DNA of 7,077 nucleotides from Candidatus Hydrogenedentota bacterium (lineage in GTDB: Bacteria > Hydrogenedentota > Hydrogenedentia > Hydrogenedentales > SLHB01): assembly GCA_007118235.1 (NCBI GenBank), contig SKRY01000403.1, positions 1-7,077 of the forward strand, given 5' to 3'. Below the pieces are notes generated by a model. That model worked only from the letters and a program-made list of their open reading frames with translations. It was not told the origin of the DNA and did no database searches. The translations under genes were made by a program, and so were the position numbers. The stretch's first letter is position 1. Each line of letters starts with the position of its first letter. Positions 1 through 6,250 of this stretch are shown here, piece by piece.

Positions 1-267
1 AACTGTTTCAACAACGGCATGCTGCCCATCCGCCTGCCCAGCGAAACCATTTCCCAACTCTTCGACGAAGTGCGGGCGCAGGAAGGCTTCACGCTGGCCG
101 TGGACCTGCCGGAACAAACCTTGACCACACCCAACGGAGAAACCATCGCCTTCGACGTCGACGCCTTCAAGAAGGCCTGCCTGCTCAACGGCTGGGACCA
201 GATCGGCCTCACCCTGCGCCACGCCGGCAAAATTGACGCCTACGAAAAGGCCCACGGCCTCGCCTAA
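1..267 (+). CDS. leuD: 3-isopropylmalate dehydratase small subunit, C-terminal part
   Basis: This is the last 88 codons of LeuD, open at the left window edge in frame 1. With the large subunit LeuC it forms isopropylmalate isomerase, which converts 2-isopropylmalate to 3-isopropylmalate in cytoplasmic leucine biosynthesis. The visible part begins in the family's conserved stretch NCFNNGMLPIRL (usual form N-S/C-F-x-N-G-L/M-L-P-I). It ends with the typical tail FKKACLLNGWDQIGLTL followed by a KIDAYEKAHG segment, matching the usual LeuD C-terminus (small subunits are about 190-210 residues). The Met at base 19 is internal, not a start. The gene stops with TAA at 265-267, and a strong hairpin follows 14 nt later, so leuD is probably the end of its transcription unit. 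The assignment to LeuD rather than another aconitase-family swivel subunit rests on the tail sequence and is strong. Confidence 0.94.
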   Translation, partial: NCFNNGMLPIRLPSETISQLFDEVRAQEGFTLAVDLPEQTLTTPNGETIAFDVDAFKKACLLNGWDQIGLTLRHAGKIDAYEKAHGLA

Positions 268-281
268 CCTTCCCCAGATTC

Positions 282-323
282 CCATGCCGTCCTCCGAAAC
301 CAGCTTCCCGGAGGACGGCATGG
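282..323 (+). terminator. Perfect 15-bp hairpin after leuD, probable terminator
   Basis: Bases 282-296 (CCATGCCGTCCTCCG) are the exact reverse complement of 309-323, separated by a 12-nt loop. The stem is GC-rich and lies 14 nt after the leuD stop, where an intrinsic terminator is expected. There is no run of T on either flank, only a pyrimidine-rich stretch downstream on the plus strand. It may instead act as an RNA 3'-end stabiliser or be one copy of a dispersed palindromic repeat. Confidence 0.6.
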
Positions 324-393
324 CGTTCAGCTCTTGCCGCTTCTTCCCGCATTGCCCCGCCTTACCGCCGGTGGAAAGCAACCCAGTGCCTTG

Positions 394-402
394 TGGTATG
401 CT
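394..402 (+). promoter_or_regulatory. Possible extended -10 promoter for the glycan gene cluster
   Basis: The 212-nt gap between leuD and the first glycosyltransferase must hold the cluster promoter if the leuD hairpin terminates. TGGTATGCT at 394-402 resembles an extended -10 element (TGn followed by TATGCT). It would place a transcript start near 408-410 and leave a leader of about 70 nt. No good -35 hexamer lies 16-18 bp upstream. This is a weak pattern match only. Confidence 0.25.
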
Positions 403-479
403 TCCTTATGCGTCTTCCGTCATTGATTCCCTCCGCACACTTCTGAACATCGCGGAAAGCGAATAGGATTCACCGGGCC

Positions 480-1595
480 TTGCGCATTCTAATGCTAAAC
501 TACGAGTATCCTCCCCTGGGAGGCGGGGCGGGCAATGCCACGCGCCATTTGCTCCGCGAGTTCGCCCGGTTCGATGATCTGCATATCACCCTTGTTACCT
601 CCTCCACGGACAAGGAACGGACGGAGAAGCCGCATGACAATATCACCATTCATTTCTTGGATATAGCCAAGAAGGGGAGTCTTCATTATCAAACCAGCCG
701 TGACCTCATTATCTATTCCTGGAAAGCCTGGCGTTTTTGCCGCAGTCTGATGAACGAGGAGTCGTTCGACATCGTTCATGCGTTTTTCGGTATCCCCTGC
801 GGCGTTATCGCATATCTCTTGGGAAAACCTTACATTATCAGCCTTCGCGGGAGCGACGTTCCCGGGTTCAACGCCCGTTTCGCCATACTGGACACGCTCT
901 TGTTCGCAAGACTTAGCCGTTTCATTTGGAGACGCGCCAAGGCCACTATCGCGAATTCCGAACATCTAAAGAAACTTGCGCTCCAAACCAGCCCCGGCCA
1001 AGCAATCGAAGTTATCCCCAATGGGGTTGACTCGGTACGCTTTCATCCGAATTCCGAACCTCGAAACGGCCGGGGACCGTTGCGTGTGCTCGCCGTTGGC
1101 CGTTTGATTCCCCGAAAGGGTTTCCGTGTGCTCATTGAGGCCATGCGCGGGCTCAAGGATATCGAATTGACCATCGCGGGGGAGGGGCCTCAACGCGAGG
1201 AACTCCAGCGCGCCGCCGGCGGCCTCAACATCACATTCACGGGCGCGATCCCCCCCGAGGACATGCCGGAGTTATACCGGGAACACGACATCTTCGTACT
1301 CCCTTCCATGAACGAAGGCATGAGCAACACGGTATTGGAAGCCATGGCTAGCGGCTTGCCCGTCGTGGTCACGGGCGCTGGCGGAGGCGTCAAGGAGCTT
1401 GTAAAGAATGGCAGGAATGGCTATGTGGTGCAACCGCATGCCCATGACCTCCGGAAAGCGTTAAGCACATACTCCGAGACCCCAGTGGAACGGCGGCGGC
1501 ACGGAAGCGATAGCAGGAAACAAGCTGAAACCTTGTCTTGGACCGTGACCGCGCGCCAGTATATCCGTCACGTACAAGAGGCCCTCAAGGCGTGA
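480..1595 (+). CDS. GT4-type glycosyltransferase (glycan assembly)
   Basis: A 371-residue GT-B fold glycosyltransferase of the GT4 / Glycos_transf_1 type, predicted to transfer a sugar from an activated donor to a nascent glycan at the cytoplasmic membrane face. The N-terminal domain opens with a hydrophobic strand and the glycine-rich loop PPLGGGAGNATRH (residues 11-23). SLRGSDVP (121-128) and the hinge stretch IANSEHL ... VIPNGVD (157-184) follow. The C-terminal donor domain has GRLIPRKG (207-214, with the Arg and Lys that usually contact donor phosphates), IAGEGP (232-237) and the E-x7-E motif (E279, E287) in NEGMSNTVLEAMASGLP. I chose the TTG start at 480: the next in-frame ATG (492) would delete the first beta strand, and AGGA at 465-468 gives a weak ribosome site about 11 nt upstream. 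There is no signal peptide or membrane segment. The donor and acceptor sugars cannot be read from sequence. First gene of the cluster, 37 nt before the next start. Confidence 0.92.
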   Translation: MRILMLNYEYPPLGGGAGNATRHLLREFARFDDLHITLVTSSTDKERTEKPHDNITIHFLDIAKKGSLHYQTSRDLIIYSWKAWRFCRSLMNEESFDIVHAFFGIPCGVIAYLLGKPYIISLRGSDVPGFNARFAILDTLLFARLSRFIWRRAKATIANSEHLKKLALQTSPGQAIEVIPNGVDSVRFHPNSEPRNGRGPLRVLAVGRLIPRKGFRVLIEAMRGLKDIELTIAGEGPQREELQRAAGGLNITFTGAIPPEDMPELYREHDIFVLPSMNEGMSNTVLEAMASGLPVVVTGAGGGVKELVKNGRNGYVVQPHAHDLRKALSTYSETPVERRRHGSDSRKQAETLSWTVTARQYIRHVQEALKA

Positions 1596-1621
1596 TCAAC
1601 CTTGGGCGTATGGCGTTAGCT

Positions 1622-1627
1622 AAAGGA
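1622..1627 (+). promoter_or_regulatory. Ribosome binding site deciding the start at 1633
   Basis: AAAGGA at 1622-1627 lies 5 nt before the ATG at 1633. The alternative ATG at 1627 overlaps this site and has no purine-rich sequence at a usable distance upstream, so 1633 is the better start. Confidence 0.6.
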
Positions 1628-1632
1628 TGGAT

Positions 1633-2742
1633 ATGTCTGGCGAGTCCCTCCGCATAGGAATTGTCGCCCGCGATCTTGAGAAGACGGATGGCGGAACAGG
1701 CGTAATGTTGGACCAGTTGCTCCGGCGGCTGGATACGGATGCCCACGGACATCGCATATATATCATTCACCGCTCACCCGGTCTCGGCAAGGCGTTTTCC
1801 CATGTTCACGCCACCGTGCGCCGTCATCCCAAGCCGGTCTTTGATTTTGTTGATGTCCCGATCTGGACCCATCGCAACAAACTTGATGTCGTGGTCTATC
1901 CCAAGAATGTCATTCCATGGGGCGTGCGCGGAAAGCGCATCCTCATTGTCCTGGACCTCGCGTATTTCTGGACCGTGGATCAACGCCACGCCTATCCGCT
2001 CATGGACCGGCTATTCATGACGCGTATGATGACGCTATCCAGCCGGCGCGCGGACTCCGTGGCCGCCATTTCGCACAACACACGGACCGATCTCCACCGT
2101 CAGCTCGGTCTAGACCCCGAGAAGACCATGGTCCTGCCCTTGGCCGCCGCGGAATGCTTCACGCCGGTTACTTCACCATCCGAGCTGGACCGCGTGCGCT
2201 CCTTGTACCGGCTTCCGGAACGGTTCATTCTGTTCACGGGAGGCCTATCGCCAAGAAAGAATATCGTCCGGCTCATTGAGGCGTTTCAACTAATTCAAGG
2301 CGAATATCCGGGACTTCACCTGATCCTCACGGGCGGCCGAGGCTGGCGCAATGCGGAGGAAGCCGCGCTCATCGAGGCCAACCCGCGAATCCGGAGGCTC
2401 GGGTCCGTACCAGGCCAGGATCTGCCCGCGTTGTATTCCCTCGCCTCCCTGTGCGCCTATCCAAGCCTGTACGAGGGCTTTGGCATTCCCGTGCTTGAGG
2501 CTCAGGCCTGCGGGTGTCCCGTTCTCGCATCGAATGTCAGCTCCATTCCCGAAGTCGCGGGCGATGGCGCACACTACGCCGATCCCTACAGCGCACACGG
2601 CATCGCGGCGGGTTGCCGCGCCATCCTAGATGATGATGCGTATCGTGACGCCCTGATCCAGAAAGGATTTCACAATAAACGCCGTTACTCTTGGGATGAA
2701 TCCGCCGCGATTCTATTGAAGCTTTGTGAAGCGATCAATTAG
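1633..2742 (+). CDS. GT4-type glycosyltransferase, mannosyltransferase-like
   Basis: A second GT-B glycosyltransferase of family GT4 (369 residues from ATG 1633, 371 if ATG 1627 is used). Visible motifs, in 1633 numbering: the N-terminal nucleotide-fold start IGIVARDLEKTDGGTG (8-23); VLDLAYFW (106-113), at the place of the family's I-H-D-L stretch; VAAISHNTRTDL (143-154); FTGGLSPRKN (201-210, donor-phosphate Arg/Lys); LILTGGRGW (230-238); and the E-x7-E motif E281/E289 in YEGFGIPVLEAQACGCPVL. It continues into SSIPEVAGDGAHYADP, a block typical of the WbaZ/mannosyltransferase-like GT4 branch that often acts in O-antigen or exopolysaccharide synthesis. It is soluble, with no membrane segment seen. 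It is not a close duplicate of the preceding GT4, since shared residues are confined to the donor-site motifs, so the two probably add different sugars. The stop TAG is 16 nt before the best start of the next gene, implying co-transcription. Mannose as the donor sugar is only an inference. Confidence 0.91.
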   Translation: MSGESLRIGIVARDLEKTDGGTGVMLDQLLRRLDTDAHGHRIYIIHRSPGLGKAFSHVHATVRRHPKPVFDFVDVPIWTHRNKLDVVVYPKNVIPWGVRGKRILIVLDLAYFWTVDQRHAYPLMDRLFMTRMMTLSSRRADSVAAISHNTRTDLHRQLGLDPEKTMVLPLAAAECFTPVTSPSELDRVRSLYRLPERFILFTGGLSPRKNIVRLIEAFQLIQGEYPGLHLILTGGRGWRNAEEAALIEANPRIRRLGSVPGQDLPALYSLASLCAYPSLYEGFGIPVLEAQACGCPVLASNVSSIPEVAGDGAHYADPYSAHGIAAGCRAILDDDAYRDALIQKGFHNKRRYSWDESAAILLKLCEAIN

Positions 2743-2758
2743 CCGCCTAAGATCAACG

Positions 2759-3943
2759 ATGAATCAACCAAACCGCAAAGCCGTTCGCATACTCACGTAC
2801 CATTATCTGCGCAATAATGGCGCGTTCCTCTATGCCTTCTCACTTTGCCGGAATCTGACCGAGCTGCTTCCAGGGTGCGATGTAAAGATTCTGGACTATC
2901 GGGCGCCCTCGTTGCGTTACTATGATCTCGCGAAGATCGTCAAGCTTCAACCGGGCTCACCCTTATTCTACTTGAGACGTCATTTGCTTTTCGAAAAGGC
3001 GATCGGCGCGCATCTTCCCCTTGATACCTCCGTCCCCAATCACGCCAGCCATAAGCGGATGATGGATTGGCTACAAGCGCGGCGGTATCATGGGCTCATT
3101 GTCGCCATGGACTCCTGGAACGTCCGGCGCAGCCTTCATTTGCCCTCGTTCCCAAACCCATACTGGCTGGATGAGTCGATTACCGCGAACAAGATCGCGT
3201 TCTCCGTGTCCGCATTCAATTCCGATCCCGGATTATTGCGTGTTCACAGGGATACGATTCGACGGATTTTGAACTCCTATAGGATCATAGGGGCGAGGGA
3301 CGACTTCACCTTCACCCTCTTGCGAGAGCTTGGACTAGACGATTGTGTGCACGTTGAGCGAACCTATGATCCCACGCTGGAGTATCCCATTGACCATACG
3401 GACATCGATCAGAAGCTCGCTCATCTTGGAGTGGATTCCGCGAGGCCAGCGCTCGGTTTGATGCTTCATGGAAAGCCGGAGCTGTGTCAAACACTGCGTG
3501 ATTTCCATGAAGCCCGGGGATACCAGATACTCGGCTTGGGGATGTACAATCCCCATGCGGACATTAATTTGGGGGACAAGCTTAATCCCTTTGAATGGGC
3601 TTCGGCGCTCTCCCGGCTGAGTCTGTGCATAACCGATCGGTTTCACGGAACCCTCTTCTGTTTGAAGAATGACACGCCGGTAGTGTGTATCGAACCGAAA
3701 CCCATCGCGCGCGAACAAAGCAAACTGTATTGTCTCCTGTCCGATTTTGGAACGGAGAACCTCTATATGGATGACACCCTGCAAACATCCGGTCCCTCAC
3801 GCTTGGCCGAGGCCATGCTTGAAGTCCAAGGCGCCTGGGATTCCGTCTACTCCGCCCATATTTCGGCCAAGATCGAGGAAATGGTTCGGAAGAACAAGGA
3901 GTTTGGGCTTGGAGTTGCACGATCACTTCAAACCGAATCGTAA
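2759..3943 (+). CDS. Polysaccharide pyruvyl transferase family protein
   Basis: A 394-residue protein of the polysaccharide pyruvyl transferase family (PF04230: CsaB, WcaK, EpsI/EpsO, yeast Pvg1). Characterised members move enolpyruvate from phosphoenolpyruvate onto a sugar as a ketal; others in the family are uncharacterised. Seen here: the N-terminal YHYLRNNGAFLYAFSLCRNL (14-33), matching the family's N-x-G-A-x-L-x-A-x-x-L opening; LDYR (45-48); IGARDDFTFTLLRELGL (177-193), equivalent to the usual A-R-E/D-x-S stretch; and NPFEWASALSRLSLCITDRFHG (276-297), which carries the signature Arg-x-His (R294, H296). There is no signal peptide, so it acts in the cytoplasm. ATG 2759 is preferred, 16 nt after the upstream stop. 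An in-frame GTG at 2726 would add 11 unconserved residues and overlap the preceding gene. Neighbouring glycosyltransferases support a role in decorating a surface glycan. GC is low for this window (30/60 in 2881-2940, 28/60 in 3541-3600), as expected of exchanged glycan genes. The family is clear; the pyruvylation activity is inferred. Confidence 0.86.
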   Translation: MNQPNRKAVRILTYHYLRNNGAFLYAFSLCRNLTELLPGCDVKILDYRAPSLRYYDLAKIVKLQPGSPLFYLRRHLLFEKAIGAHLPLDTSVPNHASHKRMMDWLQARRYHGLIVAMDSWNVRRSLHLPSFPNPYWLDESITANKIAFSVSAFNSDPGLLRVHRDTIRRILNSYRIIGARDDFTFTLLRELGLDDCVHVERTYDPTLEYPIDHTDIDQKLAHLGVDSARPALGLMLHGKPELCQTLRDFHEARGYQILGLGMYNPHADINLGDKLNPFEWASALSRLSLCITDRFHGTLFCLKNDTPVVCIEPKPIAREQSKLYCLLSDFGTENLYMDDTLQTSGPSRLAEAMLEVQGAWDSVYSAHISAKIEEMVRKNKEFGLGVARSLQTES

Positions 3944-4022
3944 ACGCGCCTTCTCTGGCGGGAACCCGCCCACGCATTTCCCAATGTGCGCAGTGTGTGG
4001 CTGGAATTACACGGTATAGCCC

Positions 4023-5036
4023 ATGAGTCAACAACGTACCCGTAAGAAGCGCCTGCTCTGGGTGCGCTACACGGTTGCGCTCGCCGCGTTGTTCTATCTC
4101 TTCTGGGCGGCGGACCTCGTGGGGGTGCTGGCCACCATGCCGGCCATCGGGTTCCGCGTCACGGGCTTGTTGTTCATCTTGGTGCTGTGCGCTTCCCTGG
4201 CGGAAGCGACGGGCATGAGTATCGCTCTTCGCGCTTTCGGGGCGCATCTCACGCCCTTGCGCGCGATGATGCTCATGCTTCAGATCCGGTTCTACTCCAC
4301 CATCGCGCCGGGCGTGGTGTCCACGGGCATGAAAATCTACCGCCTCGGCAACCGGACCCAAAAACCGCTTGAAAGCTTGGGCGGACTTGCCGTCAACCGG
4401 GCGATCTTCGTGGCGGCGCTTCTCCTTCTAGGCGCGATCGCCGTTCCATTGGACCGGGAGTTCCCCTGGCCCGCGATTCAGCAAGCCATGCCTATTGTCT
4501 TGGTAACGGTGGCGCTTGCTCTTTCGCTGGCGTTGCTTGCTCCTGTTCGCGGCTGGTTGAGCCGATGCGTGGACAACGCCGCGGCGCGCTTTTCTGCATA
4601 CGCGCCCCAGACCTTGGCGAAAAAGCTGGCGCGGCTCACGTTCCACCTGCGCCGGATGACGTGGCGTCAGCTCTCCGGCATAGCCGCCAGTTGCCTCGCG
4701 GCGCACGTCATGGGATCGGTGGGGCTGCTCATGCTGGCGAACGCCGTGGAGCTGGACATACCCCCGGCGGTGGTGTTCTGGATCCGGGCCGCGATTATGC
4801 TCGTGACCATGATCCCCATCAGCATAGCTGGATTCGGCGTGCGTGAGATCTCGGTCGTAGCGCTTCTATCGCAGTATGGGATAACGCAACCCGATGCGCT
4901 GGGGTTCTCCATGTTGTTTGTGTGCTTCTTCGTGCTGTTCCGCGCCCTTGTGGGATTCATTTTGGAGATGCTGGAAGCAGGTTACACCCATTGGCGCGCC
5001 GATACGGTCAATGCACTTGAAGCACGGCGCAGGTGA
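4023..5036 (+). CDS. Flippase-like / LPG-synthase-type integral membrane protein
   Basis: A 337-residue multi-pass membrane protein resembling the lysylphosphatidylglycerol synthase transmembrane region (PF03706, formerly UPF0104; AglD/MprF N-terminal type). After a basic N-terminus (RTRKKR), hydrophobic segments lie at about 12-30, 43-63, 125-142, 156-174, 220-240, 249-270 and 293-318. Supporting motifs are RFYSTIAPGVVSTGMKIYRL (89-108), near the family's S..PG..GG....Y stretch, and PISIAGFGVREIS (265-277), matching the conserved P-x-S-x-x-G-x-G-x-R-E block. It stops after the membrane part and has no C-terminal aminoacyl-transferase domain, so it is not a complete MprF. Such stand-alone proteins often sit beside glycosyltransferases; lipid or lipid-linked sugar translocation has been suggested but is unproven. 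The ATG at 4023 follows a 79-nt gap and has only a poor ribosome site. The 3' end overlaps the convergent rlmI-like gene by 29 bp. Codon use is GC-rich in parts, unlike the three preceding genes. Confidence 0.83.
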   Translation: MSQQRTRKKRLLWVRYTVALAALFYLFWAADLVGVLATMPAIGFRVTGLLFILVLCASLAEATGMSIALRAFGAHLTPLRAMMLMLQIRFYSTIAPGVVSTGMKIYRLGNRTQKPLESLGGLAVNRAIFVAALLLLGAIAVPLDREFPWPAIQQAMPIVLVTVALALSLALLAPVRGWLSRCVDNAAARFSAYAPQTLAKKLARLTFHLRRMTWRQLSGIAASCLAAHVMGSVGLLMLANAVELDIPPAVVFWIRAAIMLVTMIPISIAGFGVREISVVALLSQYGITQPDALGFSMLFVCFFVLFRALVGFILEMLEAGYTHWRADTVNALEARRR

Positions 5037-6132
5037 GGTAGGCGGTTTCGGGCATCTGAAGCAGGACGGGGTGATCGGGACCGGCGCCGCGGAAGTCCAG
5101 GAGGACGGCGTCCCGTTGGGCGGCGCGGGCGGCGCGTTTAAGGACCTCGGTGAAGACGGCGTGGTCCACGGGCTGCGAACAAGAGGAGGTCACGAGAAAA
5201 CCGCCCGGCTCCAGGGCCGCCATGGCGTTGGCGTTCAGGGTCTGATACGCGCCCCGGGCTTTCTGTAAATGGCCCCGCGACTTGGCCAGGGCCGGGGGGT
5301 CAAGAATAATGAGATCGTAGCGTTCACCCCGCTTGAGCGCGTCGCCGATGTCCGCCGTCTCGAATGCGCATCGGTCCGCCACGCCGTTGCGTTCGGCGTT
5401 GGCCCTGGCCCACGCTATGGCCGCCTCCGAGGTGTCCACGCCTGTTACGCTTCGCGCGCCCGCGGCCGCCGCATGACAACTCCACATCCCGGCGTAACAA
5501 TGCCCATCGAGCACGCGCGCTCCCTCGGCGAGGGGGCGGGCGGCGAGCACATTGTCTTGTTGGTCAAGAAAGAGTCCGGTTTTCTGGCCGCCACTCAGCG
5601 GAACGCCGAAGGTAAGGCCGCCCAGATCCACGGCCGGCTCCTCCCCCAGCGCGCCTAATTCATGCGCCTTTCCCCGCACGGTGATGCGCGCGCCTTCCAC
5701 GCCGGGATAGGCGAGGAAGGTTTCCGCGAGCGCGGCGGCGTGGGGCGCATAAAAGGCGCAGGACGACTCCGCGATGACGACCGGCCCATACCGGTCGGCT
5801 ACAAACCCCGGCAGGCCGTCGCTCTCGCCATGGACCCAGCGGTAAGCGGCGTGGCCGGGCCGCGTCCGTTTGCGCAGGGCGTGGGCCTGGTCAATGCGGC
5901 GGGCCAGAAAGCCGTCGTCGATGTCGTACTGGCGGCGGGCGAGAATGCGCACCGCGATGCCGCCTTCGGCTTGGTAGAAGCCCCGGCCCACGAAACGCTT
6001 CCGCTGCGTATAGACATCCACTGCCTCACCGTCCTTCGCTTCGGGCAGGCGCTCGAACTCGTTGCGAAAGGCCCAGGCGTGGCCGCGCAACAGGCGGCGT
6101 TCTTCGTTGGGTTTCAGGTATGCGCGTTCCAT
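5008..6132 (-). CDS. rlmI: RlmI-type 23S rRNA (cytosine-C5) methyltransferase
   Basis: A 374-residue class I SAM-dependent methyltransferase of the RlmI/YccW family; E. coli RlmI makes m5C1962 in 23S rRNA. Domain order fits: an N-terminal PUA-like RNA-binding domain (about 1-70, with RGHAWAFRNE at 16-25 and GRGFYQAEGGIAVRIL at 49-64), a central beta domain with GFVADRYG (109-116), then the Rossmann domain. Key motifs are GGQKTGLFLDQQDN (181-194), the SAM-site strand VLDGHCYAGMWSCHAA (207-222), GVDTSEAAI (231-239), the catalytic-site motif DPPAL (278-282) and TSSCS (315-319), whose C318 is the expected catalytic cysteine. HPVLLQMPE near the end is also typical. Length is close to the E. coli enzyme (about 396). 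The SAM strand is unusual: YAGMW replaces the common YTGGF. Start ATG at 6132-6130 has AAGG (plus-strand 6142-6145) 9 nt upstream. The target base in this organism is inferred from family; a paralogue such as RlmK/L-like is less likely given the PUA domain. Confidence 0.92.
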   Translation of the reverse strand: MERAYLKPNEERRLLRGHAWAFRNEFERLPEAKDGEAVDVYTQRKRFVGRGFYQAEGGIAVRILARRQYDIDDGFLARRIDQAHALRKRTRPGHAAYRWVHGESDGLPGFVADRYGPVVIAESSCAFYAPHAAALAETFLAYPGVEGARITVRGKAHELGALGEEPAVDLGGLTFGVPLSGGQKTGLFLDQQDNVLAARPLAEGARVLDGHCYAGMWSCHAAAAGARSVTGVDTSEAAIAWARANAERNGVADRCAFETADIGDALKRGERYDLIILDPPALAKSRGHLQKARGAYQTLNANAMAALEPGGFLVTSSCSQPVDHAVFTEVLKRAARAAQRDAVLLDFRGAGPDHPVLLQMPETAYLTCAVLQVH

Positions 6133-6194
6133 GGGTAGATGCCTTAGGGTTGTGGGTGATAGTCCGGATCATGCGGAGGAGGTGCGATTGGCCC

Positions 6195-6218
6195 ACGCAA
6201 AGGGCGAGTCATTTGCGT
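6195..6218 (-). terminator. Small inverted repeat between the two minus-strand genes
   Basis: ACGCAAA at 6195-6201 pairs with TTTGCGT at 6212-6218 around a 10-nt loop, about 32 nt beyond the stop of the nucleotidyltransferase gene. The position would suit a terminator or operator, but the stem has only 7 bp and no T run follows on the minus strand. The rest of the 118-nt gap shows no clear promoter. Confidence 0.25.
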
Positions 6219-6250
6219 AAGACGCGTGACGGACCGCGCGGAAATCGCGT

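Noticed and set aside
408..446. Possible 12-residue leader peptide starting ATG 408
   Set aside because: There is no ribosome site upstream and no run of regulatory codons, and it would begin at the predicted transcript start.
233..466. 77-codon plus-strand open frame spanning the leuD end and the gap
   Set aside because: It overlaps leuD in another frame, runs through the perfect hairpin and has a composition with no recognisable domain. It also lacks a convincing ribosome site.
495..965. 156-codon minus-strand open frame opposite the first glycosyltransferase
   Set aside because: It is an antisense shadow of a gene with strong GT4 motifs and has no recognisable features.
952..1059. 12-bp direct repeat CGAATTCCGAAC at 952-963 and 1048-1059
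   Set aside because: Both copies are in the same codon phase of the glycosyltransferase and encode Asn-Ser-Glu. Two copies 96 bp apart without further repeats look coincidental.
2726..2758. GTG start at 2726 for the pyruvyl transferase family protein
   Set aside because: It would add 11 residues with no family similarity and overlap the upstream gene. ATG 2759 starts just before the conserved first strand.
3957..3970. GGCGGG-AA-CCCGCC inverted repeat after the pyruvyl transferase stop
   Set aside because: The usable stem is only 5 bp with a 4-nt loop and no T run follows, so it is too weak to call a terminator.
3582..4361. 259-codon minus-strand open frame antisense to the pyruvyl transferase and membrane-protein genes
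   Set aside because: It is rich in Arg, His, Glu and Gln with no hydrophobic core pattern, as expected of an antisense shadow in GC-rich DNA, and it covers two well-supported genes.
5662..6138. 158-codon plus-strand open frame opposite the rRNA methyltransferase
   Set aside because: The opposite strand encodes clear RlmI motifs throughout; this frame mirrors its codon bias and shows no domain.
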